Counted from the first letter of the stretch, positions 1 through 8,665 are shown. The stretch: 64,000 nt of DNA from Dorea_D hominis (GCF_014287705.1 NZ_JACOOY010000016.1:1-64000); one strand, 5' to 3'. Translations and numbers: made by a program. The notes: generated by a model not told the origin, from the letters alone.

Positions 1-119
1 GCTTCTACTTTTAAGATCATCTCGCCCTCACCGGCTCTTGGTGTGTCCACCATCTCAAATCTGTAGTCTCCAGGTGCATACGCAACGATTGCTTTCATTT
101 TCTCTGGTAAATTGCTCAT
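1..119 (-). CDS. Zinc-type alcohol/polyol dehydrogenase, N-terminal fragment at window edge
   Basis: The first 40 residues are visible (start MSNLPEKMKAIVAYAPGDYR), reading off the left edge. The opening MKAIVAYAPGDYRFE followed by VDTPRAGEGEMILKV is the usual N-terminal strand pattern of the medium-chain dehydrogenase/reductase (GroES-like) fold, as in sorbitol, threonine and other NAD(P)-dependent dehydrogenases. The start is fixed by AGGAGGAAAAGAA just upstream. It diverges from a ROK regulator and carries a strong dyad over its promoter, so it is probably a regulated sugar or polyol catabolic gene. The catalytic zinc ligands lie outside the window, so the substrate cannot be named. Confidence 0.75.
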   Translation of the reverse strand, partial: MSNLPEKMKAIVAYAPGDYRFEMVDTPRAGEGEMILKVE

Positions 120-164
120 TTCTTTTCCTCCTTGATTCAAATCTTCTTCGTCACTTTTTTAATT

Positions 165-218
165 CACTTCTGTAAACCTCTTTTACATAAGTGTATTTCT
201 TTTTTCTATTTTTGTCAA
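165..218 (-). promoter_or_regulatory. Promoter and dyad operator of the dehydrogenase gene
   Basis: On the minus strand TTGACA (213-218) and TACACT (190-195) are 17 bp apart, a near-consensus sigma-A promoter. Overlapping the -10 and start region is the dyad CACTTATGTAAA-AGAGG-TTTACAGAAGTG (165-193), 12-bp arms with one mismatch. Its placement fits repression, most simply by the divergent ROK protein at 331; that assignment is inference. Confidence 0.6.
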
Positions 219-240
219 TTATCACAAATTTACTATTATT

Positions 241-262
241 TTTTTTATTTTTTATGCACTTT
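241..262 (-). repeat. 22-bp upstream element shared with the chvE promoter region
   Basis: Minus-strand AAAGTGCAYAAAAAATAAAA with two further A's is found here and again at 5721-5742 with one mismatch in 22 positions. Both copies lie upstream of a minus-strand promoter (22 bp and 36 bp from the -35 boxes). It could be a common activator site, an A-tract UP-like element or a duplicated promoter fragment. Confidence 0.5.
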
Positions 263-330
263 GCACTATCATTGTCCATTTGATTTTGTGATATACTTCC
301 TTTAAGAACGAATTTGAATGAGGTGCGATT

Positions 331-1461
331 ATGAGTCCAATGACAACATCTGATGTAAAAAAGAATAACAAGCAGGCACTTCTCCGCCATATTTATGAAA
401 ACGAATCCAGTCAGCAACAGGTTTTATGTGAATTGCTGCATCTGAGCCGTCCGACCGTGATCAATCTGATCCGTGAGTGTTCCGAAGAAGGGCTGATCGA
501 GAAGAGCGGCTATTACGAATCCACCGGCGGACGAAAAGCGAATGCGATCGTATTTATCCCGGATTCTAAGATCTCCATCGGTGTCGAGTTACTGCAGGAC
601 TCTTATGAAATTACGGCAATTGACCTGTACGGGAATACGATCTGCACGGCATGGTATGAAATTGGTTTTGTCAACGAAGATTCTTATTTCCGGAATATCT
701 GTAACAGCATTACACATTTTATTAACGGAAATAAAATTGACCATAAAAAAATCCTTGGAGTCGGCATTGTACTCCAGGGACTGATTTCTGCAGACGGAAC
801 GACTGTCACTTACGGTAAGATTTTAAATTGTACAGGACTTCATATTTCTGTATTTACAGATCATCTTCCGTACCCGTGCAAATTTTTCCACGATGCGGAA
901 GCTGCCGCGCAGTTTGAACTGTGGTCTCATCCTTCTTTGAAGGACTTCATTTACCTGAATATCCGCAGTCATCTAAGCGGTGCACTGATTGTAAACCGTA
1001 GCTCTCTTAAAGGCACAGATCTGAAGAGCGGTGTCTTTGAACATATGACTCTGATTCCGAATGGCCGCCCATGTTACTGCGGCCGACGTGGCTGCATGGA
1101 AACTTACTGTTCTACACAGCCACTTATTGACGTGACCGGACATCTGCATACATTTTTTGAAGAATTAAGAAAAGGCAACCGCACTTGTCAGGAATGTTGG
1201 AATACCTATCTCCTGAATCTTGCGGCTGCCATTAATAACCTGCGTATGTTTATTGATTATCCGGTACTGATCGGCGGTACGCTCTCTCCGTATCTTACGG
1301 AAGAAGATATCGATACTCTGCACCGTTATGCATCTGAAAAATCTGCCTTTCCTACGGAACAGCGTTTTATCCGTCAGGGACAGAATCAGAAAGCGCTCCG
1401 ATGCGAGGGCGCCGCGATCAGTTATGTCAAAGAATATCTGCATGAAATTATGAATCTGTAG
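331..1461 (+). CDS. ROK-family transcriptional regulator
   Basis: 376 residues: an N-terminal winged helix-turn-helix (about residues 12-60, with LLHLSRPTVINLIRE as the recognition region) followed by an actin-like ROK domain. The ROK zinc motif CYCGRRGCMETYC lies near residues 247-259 and HDAEAAAQFE supplies the phosphate/sugar-site region. Such proteins (NagC/XylR type) usually repress sugar genes and sense sugars or sugar phosphates. The start follows GAGGTG and is divergent from the dehydrogenase gene. Together with the second ROK gene at 5789-6925 and the sugar ABC transporter, it suggests local control of monosaccharide uptake. Its effector is unknown. Confidence 0.88.
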   Translation: MSPMTTSDVKKNNKQALLRHIYENESSQQQVLCELLHLSRPTVINLIRECSEEGLIEKSGYYESTGGRKANAIVFIPDSKISIGVELLQDSYEITAIDLYGNTICTAWYEIGFVNEDSYFRNICNSITHFINGNKIDHKKILGVGIVLQGLISADGTTVTYGKILNCTGLHISVFTDHLPYPCKFFHDAEAAAQFELWSHPSLKDFIYLNIRSHLSGALIVNRSSLKGTDLKSGVFEHMTLIPNGRPCYCGRRGCMETYCSTQPLIDVTGHLHTFFEELRKGNRTCQECWNTYLLNLAAAINNLRMFIDYPVLIGGTLSPYLTEEDIDTLHRYASEKSAFPTEQRFIRQGQNQKALRCEGAAISYVKEYLHEIMNL

Positions 1462-1620
1462 TCTCCCTCTCAAGTTCTTCCAGATAACTGTCCGTTTCTT
1501 TCGTATTCCATCCCAGATATGCGTCCAGTCCCAGACAATTCAGAATTACATAAATATCTTTTCCGCCAATCCGGTAATAGTCGGACACCTGCTTCAGCGG
1601 ATCAAAATTTTTCTCCTTAT
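1448..1620 (-). pseudogene. Possible remnant coding fragment after the ROK gene
   Basis: The minus strand is open here and reads like protein (YKEKNFDPLKQVSDYYRIGG, then KDIYVILNCLGLDAYLGW) to a TAA at 1448-1450. There is no in-frame start with a ribosome site, and the frame runs back through the terminator stem at 1621-1674, so it is not an intact gene. It may be the 3' end of a lost gene. I do not recognise the family. Confidence 0.25.
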
Positions 1621-1674
1621 AAAATGCCGGAGTCTTTCTCTTCTCATTCTGAAAGAGAAAGACTCCGGCATTTT
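1621..1674. terminator. Strong bidirectional terminator
   Basis: A perfect 20-bp inverted repeat, AAAATGCCGGAGTCTTTCTC with its complement, around a 14-nt loop and ending in TTTTATTTTC. It sits between the convergent ROK gene and the sugar permease gene and can serve both. Confidence 0.85.
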
Positions 1675-1692
1675 ATTTTCTATTATTCCGTT

Positions 1693-2847
1693 TTATGCTT
1701 TTCCTGTTTTCTTATTAGAAACTACATCGAAAATTACAGCAGCAAGAAGTACAACTCCTTTTACTACATACTGCCACTGATCCGGCAGTCCGTAAATTGA
1801 CATTCCCTGATTGATAACACCCAGCAGAACGGCACCGACCATAACTCCTCCGACAGTTCCTGAGCCACCATATGCAGAAGCTCCTCCGATGAAGCAAGAT
1901 GCGATGGCATCCATCTCATATGTATTTCCCATGTTTCCATCTACAGAACCGATTCTGGCAGCTACCAGCAGACCAGACAGACCAGCCAATGCACTCATCA
2001 GGAAGTAAGCCCAGAAATACACTCTTCTAGGATCAATTCCTGAAAGCTTTGTCGCCTTCTCATTTCCACCAACTGCATAGAAATAACGTCCAAATACAGT
2101 AGATGAAGTAACAAAAGCGAAGATAATGACAACTGCAAGAATCCAGAGTAACATGACCGGAATTCCTTTGAACTGTGAAAGTTTCCATCCATATATAACA
2201 ATTAATGCATCAATAATGATCAATTTGATTAGCATGGAAATAAATGGTTTCGTTTCATAGCCATGTTTTTTCTTTCCATAATAACTAAAGAGCATACAAG
2301 CAGCAATAACTACTGCAACAATTACTGCAACGATCAGAGAGGAAGTACATGCTCTTGGTTTTTCACCTGGCATTCTTAAGTATGAAGAGAAAATATCCAG
2401 GAATTTTTCATTTGTAATACCACATGTTTTGGAATCCAGTACCGCACGTGCCAGACCTCTGTATAAGAACATACCTGCCAGTGTACAGATAAACGGAGGA
2501 ACATGGATATATCCAATTAAAATACCCTGAAACAGTCCGATAACCAGTGCAGCAGCCATTGCCATTATGATCGCAACAACCGGTGATTTGCCGGACTGCA
2601 ATGCTGTTGCTGCCAGCGCAGCGGAGAGACATAAGGTTGCTCCTACTGACAGATCTACGTTACCACCTGTTAAAATACATAAAAGCATTCCACATGCCAT
2701 TACCATTACATATGCGTTCTGCAAAAGTAAGTTGGAGATATTCTGTGCAAGAATCAGTCTACCCCCTGTCAATACTGTAAAAAATATAAATACAATAACC
2801 AATGCAATAACCATGGTATATTGTTTTAATGTTGACTTCAGTTTCAT
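1693..2847 (-). CDS. Sugar ABC transporter permease (GguB/MmsB type)
   Basis: 384-residue polytopic membrane protein of the branched-chain/ribose (BPD_transp_2) permease family. The segment GGNVDLSVGA near residues 60-70 and the glycine-rich C-terminal stretch CFIGGASAYGGSGTVGGV are typical of ribose/xylose/multiple-monosaccharide permeases. About ten hydrophobic segments are visible. It is the last gene of the minus-strand operon chvE-gguA-gguB, 12 bp after the ATPase gene and just before the terminator at 1621-1674. The extended loop in the middle (residues 155-195) fits the longer MmsB/GguB group rather than RbsC. The substrate is probably a pentose, galactose or glucose, not resolvable from sequence. 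Confidence 0.88.
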   Translation of the reverse strand: MKLKSTLKQYTMVIALVIVFIFFTVLTGGRLILAQNISNLLLQNAYVMVMACGMLLCILTGGNVDLSVGATLCLSAALAATALQSGKSPVVAIIMAMAAALVIGLFQGILIGYIHVPPFICTLAGMFLYRGLARAVLDSKTCGITNEKFLDIFSSYLRMPGEKPRACTSSLIVAVIVAVVIAACMLFSYYGKKKHGYETKPFISMLIKLIIIDALIVIYGWKLSQFKGIPVMLLWILAVVIIFAFVTSSTVFGRYFYAVGGNEKATKLSGIDPRRVYFWAYFLMSALAGLSGLLVAARIGSVDGNMGNTYEMDAIASCFIGGASAYGGSGTVGGVMVGAVLLGVINQGMSIYGLPDQWQYVVKGVVLLAAVIFDVVSNKKTGKA

Positions 2848-2859
2848 GCCGTTACCTCC

Positions 2860-4410
2860 TTAGTTTTCCTTTTCATCATTTGAGGAAAGAATCTTATCCA
2901 TGATTCGCTCCTGCGTTGCTTCACTGGCTTCTAACTCTCCCACCAGTCTTCCTTCGTTCATAATATAAATTCGATCACACATTCCAAGAAGTTCCGGCAG
3001 TTCTGAAGAAATCATAACAACTGCTTTGCCTTCTTTTACCATCTCATTCATAATGCAGTAAATCTCATATTTTGCTCCTACGTCAATACCTCGTCCCGGC
3101 TCATCCAGGAATAAAACATCCGGTTCTGCGAACATCCATTTTGACAGGAGTACTTTCTGCTGATTTCCTCCTGACAGGTTCCCGGCTTTCTGGAAAATCC
3201 CCGGTGTCTTTGTACGCATCCTTTTTACATACTCCTCGGCAACTTTATTCTCTTTATCTACATCGATCACACCAAAGCGATTAGATATTTTTTCCATTCT
3301 TGCCATTGTTGTATTCCGTGCAATTGTGTCACTTAGAATCAATCCGTTTGTTTTCCGGTCTTCCGTTGCATATGCCAGTCCATGTAAAATTGCATCTTTT
3401 TCATTTTTCAAATGAACTTCTTCGCCTCGGATAAACTCCTGTCCGGAAATATGGCTTCCATAATTTTTTCCAAATAAAGACATTGCAAGTTCTGTTCTTC
3501 CGGCGCCCTGAAGCCCGGAGAATCCTACAATCTCTCCTCTGTTTACATGAAAGTTCACATGATCTACCATACATTTTTCTGTATAAACCGGATGATAAAC
3601 AGTCCAGTCTTTCGCCTCAAAAAGTACTTCATCACTAATGTTATGCTCACGCTGCGGATAACGGTTGGACAATTCTCTTCCGACCATTCCCTTGATGATT
3701 CGTTCTTCATCTATGTTGTGATCTTTATTATCCATAGTTTCGATTGTTGATCCATCACGGACTACCGTAATCTTATCAGCAACATAAGCAACTTCGTTCA
3801 ATTTGTGGGTAATGATGATCGCCGTCATTCCCTCTTCTTTGAATTTTAAAAGCATGTCCAGAAGCATCTTGGAATCTTTTTCGTTTAAAGATGCTGTAGG
3901 CTCATCCAGAATCAGAAGTTTTACATCTTTGGAAAGTGCTTTTGCGATCTCAACCAGTTGCTGTTTTCCGGTTCCGATGTCTTTGATCAACATGGAAGAC
4001 TGTTCTTTTAAGCCTACTTTTTTCATATTTTCATCAGCCTGTTTGTACGCTTCATTCCAGTTAATTTTTCCGAATCTGTTTTTCCGTTCATTTCCAAGAA
4101 ACATATTCTCCGCAATTGTCATTTCAGGAATCAACGCAAGTTCCTGGTGGATAATTACGATTTTTTTGTCCTCACTGTCATGAATATTATGGAACTGACA
4201 AACTTCTCCATTATATACAATATCTCCGGTGTATTCCCCGTAAGGAATCGTTCCGGAAAGAACATTCATAAGCGTTGATTTTCCGGCACCATTTTCACCG
4301 ACCAGTGCATGAATCTCTCCTCTTTCGACTTTGAGATTTACATTGTCAAGCGCTTTTACTCCCGGATAAAGCTTTGTAATGTTCTTCATTTCCAGAATAT
4401 AATCAGCCAT
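2860..4410 (-). CDS. Sugar ABC transporter ATP-binding protein (GguA/MmsA type, two ATPase domains)
   Basis: 516 residues with two fused nucleotide-binding domains, as in RbsA/XylG/MglA. Domain 1 has the Walker A GENGAGKST (about residue 38) and Walker B LLILDEPTASL; its signature is the relaxed DIGTGKQQLVEIAKAL usual in this family. Domain 2 has a degenerate P-loop (GLQGAGRTEL) and the canonical signature LSGGNQQK near residue 413 with VLFLDEPGRGID. It energises sugar import with the permease 12 bp downstream and the lipoprotein binding protein 26 bp upstream. Confidence 0.92.
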   Translation of the reverse strand: MADYILEMKNITKLYPGVKALDNVNLKVERGEIHALVGENGAGKSTLMNVLSGTIPYGEYTGDIVYNGEVCQFHNIHDSEDKKIVIIHQELALIPEMTIAENMFLGNERKNRFGKINWNEAYKQADENMKKVGLKEQSSMLIKDIGTGKQQLVEIAKALSKDVKLLILDEPTASLNEKDSKMLLDMLLKFKEEGMTAIIITHKLNEVAYVADKITVVRDGSTIETMDNKDHNIDEERIIKGMVGRELSNRYPQREHNISDEVLFEAKDWTVYHPVYTEKCMVDHVNFHVNRGEIVGFSGLQGAGRTELAMSLFGKNYGSHISGQEFIRGEEVHLKNEKDAILHGLAYATEDRKTNGLILSDTIARNTTMARMEKISNRFGVIDVDKENKVAEEYVKRMRTKTPGIFQKAGNLSGGNQQKVLLSKWMFAEPDVLFLDEPGRGIDVGAKYEIYCIMNEMVKEGKAVVMISSELPELLGMCDRIYIMNEGRLVGELEASEATQERIMDKILSSNDEKEN

Positions 4411-4436
4411 CTCTTTCTTCCTCCCGTCTCATCAGG

Positions 4437-5579
4437 TTAATTTGCATTCTTCGGATATCCCTTCTTATCCAGTTTGTAATATCCTGTATCAATCAATTCT
4501 TTTTGAAGATTATCTTTTGTGACAACCACCGGAGTCAGCAGGTAAGACGGAACAACCTTTTTACCGTTATCATAAGTCTTTGTATCATACTTACATGAAA
4601 AATCCCAGTTGGCTTTTTTTATCAAATCCGCATCTGGTTTTTCTCCATTTAAGATTGCTTTTCCTACATCAATGGCTACTTCTGCTTCATTTGCTGATGT
4701 TTTGTAAATAGTCATCGTCTGTTTTCCATCTACAATCTTTGCAAGATTGGCTTCGTCCGCATCCTGCCCGGTAAGCAGTACTTTATTATCTCCGGCATAG
4801 TCCGAATCAATTGCCTGAAGTACTCCTAATGCTGTTGCATCATTGGAACATACCACTGCATCCAGTTGTTTTCCTTTGGAATAGTTAGATCCTAAAATAT
4901 TCTGGAATCTGGTCATCGCAGTTGCCGTATCCCAGGCTTTTGTTGCAACCTGATCAAACTTTGTCTGTTTAGAAGGAACTTTCAGGATTCCTGCATCCAA
5001 GTAAGGTTTTAATGTGTCATAAGCACCATTAAAGAAATATGTCGCATTATTGTCTGCCGGATCACCTGCTGTAAATTCAATGTTATAACTCTTTGATTTG
5101 TCCTTCAGATCCAGTCCGAATTTGTCAATTACAAATTGTCCCTGCATCTGTCCAACCTTGTAATTATCAAAGGAAACATAATAATCAATTGCATCCGATT
5201 CACGGATCAGACGGTCGTATGCAATTACAGGAATTCCCATATCCTTTGCATCTCTTAATACTTGCGTCATAGACTCACCGTCGATCGTTGCTACCAGAAG
5301 CAGATTCACATCATCTGCGATCAGACTTTCTATATCCTTTACTTGCTGATCGATCTTGTTATCCGAATAAGTAAGCTCTACATTATACCCGGCATCTTCG
5401 AACTTCTTTTTCAGGTATGCACCATCACGGTTCCATCGTTCCAGTGTCTTTGTCGGCATCGCAATTCCAACCGTCTTCTTTCCATCATTCTTCTTTGGTT
5501 CCATGATGCCGCTGCATGCGGTAAGCGAGAAGACCATTGCTACTGCCAGCAGTCCTGACAATATTCTTTTCACCTTCAT
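4437..5579 (-). CDS. Sugar-binding lipoprotein of the ABC transporter (ChvE-like)
   Basis: About 380 residues from the ATG at 5579, chosen because AAAGGAAGGAACG precedes it and the product begins with a lipoprotein signal (MKVKRILSGLLAVAMVF, lipobox LTAC). An upstream in-frame ATG at 5642 would add a hydrophilic tail and lacks a ribosome site. The mature part is a periplasmic-binding-protein fold of the ChvE/XylF group: IAMPTKTLERW start, VAYDRLI hinge region, TGQDADEANLAKIVDGKQTM near the C-terminal lobe. It captures monosaccharide outside the membrane for the GguA/GguB pair encoded downstream. Confidence 0.9.
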   Translation of the reverse strand: MKVKRILSGLLAVAMVFSLTACSGIMEPKKNDGKKTVGIAMPTKTLERWNRDGAYLKKKFEDAGYNVELTYSDNKIDQQVKDIESLIADDVNLLLVATIDGESMTQVLRDAKDMGIPVIAYDRLIRESDAIDYYVSFDNYKVGQMQGQFVIDKFGLDLKDKSKSYNIEFTAGDPADNNATYFFNGAYDTLKPYLDAGILKVPSKQTKFDQVATKAWDTATAMTRFQNILGSNYSKGKQLDAVVCSNDATALGVLQAIDSDYAGDNKVLLTGQDADEANLAKIVDGKQTMTIYKTSANEAEVAIDVGKAILNGEKPDADLIKKANWDFSCKYDTKTYDNGKKVVPSYLLTPVVVTKDNLQKELIDTGYYKLDKKGYPKNAN

Positions 5580-5650
5580 CTCGTTCCTTCCTTTCTTTTT
5601 ACTACTTTTGTAATTACTTATGAAATTATTTTTGTAAAACAACTTTCATA

Positions 5651-5684
5651 AGTAGAATATACCTGTATTCTACTTTTTTTTCAA
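5651..5684 (-). promoter_or_regulatory. chvE promoter with overlapping dyad operator
   Basis: TTGAAA (5679-5684) and TATATT (5656-5661) lie 17 bp apart on the minus strand. The dyad AGTAGAATA-caggta-TATTCTACT (5651-5674, 9-bp perfect arms) covers the -10 box, so a repressor here would block polymerase. The ROK gene immediately upstream is the likeliest source of that repressor. Confidence 0.65.
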
Positions 5685-5720
5685 TAGCTTTTCGTTTTTT
5701 TGTTAAAAACAAACAATATC

Positions 5721-5742
5721 TTTTTTATTTTTTGTGCACTTT
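5721..5742 (-). repeat. Second copy of the shared upstream element
   Basis: Matches the element at 241-262 in 21 of 22 positions and lies 36 bp upstream of the chvE -35 box, in the same orientation relative to transcription. Confidence 0.5.
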
Positions 5743-5788
5743 ATATAATCAAAAAATATGCTGGAGCCTTTCGTACTCCGACACATTT

Positions 5789-6925
5789 TTATATATTTTC
5801 TATATATTCATTTGTAAAATGCCATGCGACACCCATCATGACAGCCCGTCTTGGGTATTGACCTATCTTGATATATTCTGCATCTTCCCCGAAAATACTC
5901 AGATCAGCAACCATCTCTTTTAATTTCCCCATATATGGCTGCAAATAGTATGACAGAAAACCGCCAAGTACAACATCACAGTCGAATGCGAGTCTTAAAT
6001 TATTAATACCGACTGCCAGATGTTCCAGAACATCCTCCCAGATTTTCTGATATTCCGGATTATCTTCCAGATCTTCAAAGAATTTATCTATCGTGATTCC
6101 CAGCTCTGTGCTCAGTCTCAGTGCACTGCAGTAGGCTTCCAGACATCCTCTCTTTCCGCAGTTGCAGATCTTCCCATTAGATTCTACTTTCATGTGTCCA
6201 AACTCAGCACTTCTGTGTGAAACTCCGTAAAAAGGGGCTCCATTTAAAAAAATAGCTCCCCCTACTCCTTCTTCCAGGAATAAATACACAAAATCCTTCT
6301 TTTTCTCTTCGGCATCCCGCGAAAGCCATTCTGCGACGCCACCACTAATTCCGTCATTTTCAAAAAACAGCGGATATGGAATTTTTTTACAGATCTCTTC
6401 TATACGAAAATCTTTTAGTTTTATTGTTGGTGAAAGTATTAGATTCTTGGTATTTTCATCAAATACTCCTGGTATTGTAATTCCGACTCCCAACAGGCGT
6501 TTCCGGTCTACATGATTTTCTGTGAGAAATACTTCAAGCTGTTCTTCTGTAATCGCAAATACATCTGAATCTGTCTGATACTCCAGATCTATCTCCTTAT
6601 ATGCCAGTACATTCTGCTTCAGATCCGAGAGCAGAAATTTGAGTTGATTTGCTGACAGCGACACACCAAGCGCCATCTTAATATCCCCCTTTGCCACATA
6701 AGCTGCCGGTGGTCTTCCTCCCTGGGATTCTCTGATTTCTGCCATTTCTACCAGACCGGCCTCTTCTAACTCCAGAAGATTCTGGAGCACTGTTGGACGG
6801 CTGACATTCAGTGCATTTGCAATTTGTTGCTTGCTGACCGGTTCTTTGGAATAAAAAATATAGCGGTAGATATCATTTCTCATCTGCCGTCTTCTTTCTG
6901 TTGCCACAGGTTTTAACTTTTCCAA
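5789..6925 (-). CDS. ROK-family transcriptional regulator upstream of the sugar transporter
   Basis: About 378 residues. I choose the TTG at 6925 because GGGAGG lies 9 nt before it; the first ATG (6955) has no ribosome site. An N-terminal winged helix (KQQIANALNVSRPTVLQNLL) precedes a ROK domain with the zinc motif ICNCGKRGCLEAYCS and the FENDGISGG active-site-like segment. It lies directly upstream of chvE-gguA-gguB on the same strand and is the best candidate for the dyad at 5651-5674. It is a diverged relative of the ROK protein at 331-1461, so the locus may use two sugar sensors. Confidence 0.88.
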   Translation of the reverse strand: MEKLKPVATERRRQMRNDIYRYIFYSKEPVSKQQIANALNVSRPTVLQNLLELEEAGLVEMAEIRESQGGRPPAAYVAKGDIKMALGVSLSANQLKFLLSDLKQNVLAYKEIDLEYQTDSDVFAITEEQLEVFLTENHVDRKRLLGVGITIPGVFDENTKNLILSPTIKLKDFRIEEICKKIPYPLFFENDGISGGVAEWLSRDAEEKKKDFVYLFLEEGVGGAIFLNGAPFYGVSHRSAEFGHMKVESNGKICNCGKRGCLEAYCSALRLSTELGITIDKFFEDLEDNPEYQKIWEDVLEHLAVGINNLRLAFDCDVVLGGFLSYYLQPYMGKLKEMVADLSIFGEDAEYIKIGQYPRRAVMMGVAWHFTNEYIENI

Positions 6926-7058
6926 AACTATATCCTCCCTGTTGTATGACTGCAATTTATTATATACTCCGCAAAAAAACGTGTCAACTTGTCCATTGCA
7001 GCCTAGGAGAACGTCCTTTACAGGTGTATCGTTGAAATGTCACATATTTTCTGCAACT

Positions 7059-8084
7059 TTACAAAGCCGCGATTAATTTATCAACCTCTTCTTCTGTGCT
7101 GCTCCAGCTTGTACAGAAGCGCACGCAGATACGTTCTTCATCTACTACATGATCAAATTCATAAGTAAACTCTTCTGCAAGTTCGTCTGCCTTTTCATTT
7201 GTCAGAATTACAAATAACTGATTTGTAGGGCTGTCCATGTACAGCGGGATCGAAGCATCGGCAAATCCCTGTTTCAGCTTTGCTGCCAGATCATCTGCAT
7301 GTTTTGTAAGTTCAAAATAAAGTCCATCTTTGAACAATGTATAGAACTGCACACCGAGCAGCCAGCCTTTTGCAAGGATTCCGCCACTCTGTTTCATATA
7401 AGTGCGAAAATGGTCGCGCAGGTTTTTATTTACAATTACAAGCGCTTCTCCAAATAAAGCGCCGCACTTCGTTCCACCTATGTAAAATACATCCGCGATC
7501 CGTGCAAGATCTTCCAGCGTCACATCACATGCACTGCATGAAAGCCAGTAACCAAGTCTTGCACCGTCCACGTACAGATACATATTGTACTGATCGCATA
7601 CTTTCCGAATCTCTAAAAGCTCTTTCTTACTGTAGATAGTTCCATATTCGGAAGGCGAAGATAGAAATACAATCTTCGGAGCAGTCAGAAATTCCACCTG
7701 TCCGTGATCGTAATAATGTGCGGCTGTCTCTCTGACTGCTTCTGCCGTTAATTTTCCTTCTTTCGCAGGAACTGACAATATCTTATGTCCGGTATGTTCA
7801 ATAGAACCTGCCTCATGGTGATTGATATGTCCGTTTTCTGCACAGATCACACTCTCATAAGGACGTAAGGCAGCAGTCATTACGGTAATATTCGCCGGTG
7901 TTCCCCCAACCATAAAATGAATATCTACATCTGCACCGCCAAGATATTTCCGGATCTCGTCGGCTCCTTTCTGACACCACTCATCTTCTCCATATCCCGC
8001 ATAAGATTCTGTATTGATCTCACCAATCGCCTGAATAATCGCATTATGCGCGCCATGATTGTAATCATTGTTAAAACGTATCAT
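7059..8084 (-). CDS. ltaE: Low-specificity L-threonine aldolase
   Basis: 341-residue PLP enzyme of the beta-eliminating lyase/threonine aldolase family, which cleaves L-threonine (and allo-threonine) to glycine and acetaldehyde. Visible marks: N-terminal FNNDYNHGAHNAI, the substrate-site region YAGYGEDEWCQKG, LYVDGARLGYWL with the PLP-ring aspartate, and the Schiff-base lysine in YIGGTKCGALFGEALV (about residue 204). Start has AGGAGG (GAAAACAGGAGGTTTTCAA arrangement). It is monocistronic with an unusual array of 39-bp operator-like repeats upstream. Glycine made here could feed the grd genes 17 kb away, which is inference. Confidence 0.9.
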   Translation of the reverse strand: MIRFNNDYNHGAHNAIIQAIGEINTESYAGYGEDEWCQKGADEIRKYLGGADVDIHFMVGGTPANITVMTAALRPYESVICAENGHINHHEAGSIEHTGHKILSVPAKEGKLTAEAVRETAAHYYDHGQVEFLTAPKIVFLSSPSEYGTIYSKKELLEIRKVCDQYNMYLYVDGARLGYWLSCSACDVTLEDLARIADVFYIGGTKCGALFGEALVIVNKNLRDHFRTYMKQSGGILAKGWLLGVQFYTLFKDGLYFELTKHADDLAAKLKQGFADASIPLYMDSPTNQLFVILTNEKADELAEEFTYEFDHVVDEERICVRFCTSWSSTEEEVDKLIAAL

Positions 8085-8097
8085 TTGAAAACCTCCT

Positions 8098-8224
8098 GTT
8101 AAGTTTTGTGCTATTTCACTTTTATAACATATTCCTCAAACAAGTTCAACAGAAACTTGTTTGTATCATATTACTCAAATAAGTTAAGTTCAAACTTATT
8201 TATAACATATTAATTAAACAAGTT
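8098..8224 (-). repeat. Tandem 39-bp operator-like repeats upstream of threonine aldolase
   Basis: Units begin at 8098 (degenerate), 8137, 8176 and 8215 (partial), exactly 39 bp apart. Two units carry a dyad of identical geometry: CAAACAAGTT-N7-AACTTGTTTG (8137-8163) and CAAATAAGTT-N7-AACTTATTTA (8176-8202); the partial unit repeats the left half TAAACAAGTT. Units also share TATAACATATT-like tails. This looks like a cooperative binding array over the aldolase promoter. Confidence 0.6.
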
Positions 8225-8230
8225 TCATAT

Positions 8231-8262
8231 AAAAAAGAGTCCGCATAATGCGAACTCTTTTT
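8231..8262 (-). terminator. Terminator of rplJ-rplL
   Basis: Minus-strand hairpin with arms AAAAAGAGT and ACTCTTTTT around CGCA-TTA-TGCG, followed by a T-rich run, 26 bp after the rplL stop. Confidence 0.85.
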
Positions 8263-8287
8263 ACACTCAGTGTATGAAAACTCAAAA

Positions 8288-8665
8288 TTATTTAAGGTTA
8301 ACTTCTGCACCTTCACCCTCAAGTTTAGCTTTGATTTCCTCAGCCTCAGCTTTAGAAGCGCCTTCTTTAACTACCTTCGGAGCTCCGTCTACTAATTCTT
8401 TAGCTTCTTTTAATCCAAGTCCTGTGATCTCACGAACAACTTTGATTACTTTAACTTTAGAAGATCCAGCAGATACTAATTCTACGTCGAACTCATCTTT
8501 CTCTTCTGCTGCTCCTGCTCCGTCAGCTCCTGCTGCTGCAACTACTACACCTGCTGCTGCAGAAACACCAAATTCTTCTTCACATGCTTTTACTAAATCA
8601 TTTAACTCTAATACTGATAACTCTTTGATTGCATCAATAAATTCAGCTGTTGTTAATTTTGCCAT
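8288..8665 (-). CDS. rplL: 50S ribosomal protein L7/L12
   Basis: 125 residues from the ATG at 8665, which follows GGAGG by 8 nt; a longer frame exists but its first ATG lies in the ribosome-site region. The acidic stalk protein is clear: N-terminal dimerisation helix (AKLTTAEFIDAIKELSVLEL), an alanine/glycine-rich hinge, and the C-terminal domain with VKVIKVVREITGLGLKEAKE. It binds L10 and recruits translational GTPases. It is co-transcribed with rplJ 38 bp upstream. Confidence 0.97.
   Translation of the reverse strand: MAKLTTAEFIDAIKELSVLELNDLVKACEEEFGVSAAAGVVVAAAGADGAGAAEEKDEFDVELVSAGSSKVKVIKVVREITGLGLKEAKELVDGAPKVVKEGASKAEAEEIKAKLEGEGAEVNLK

Noticed and set aside
2408..2863. Plus and minus frames inside the sugar permease gene
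   Set aside because: They are shadows of the permease, without ribosome sites or family resemblance.
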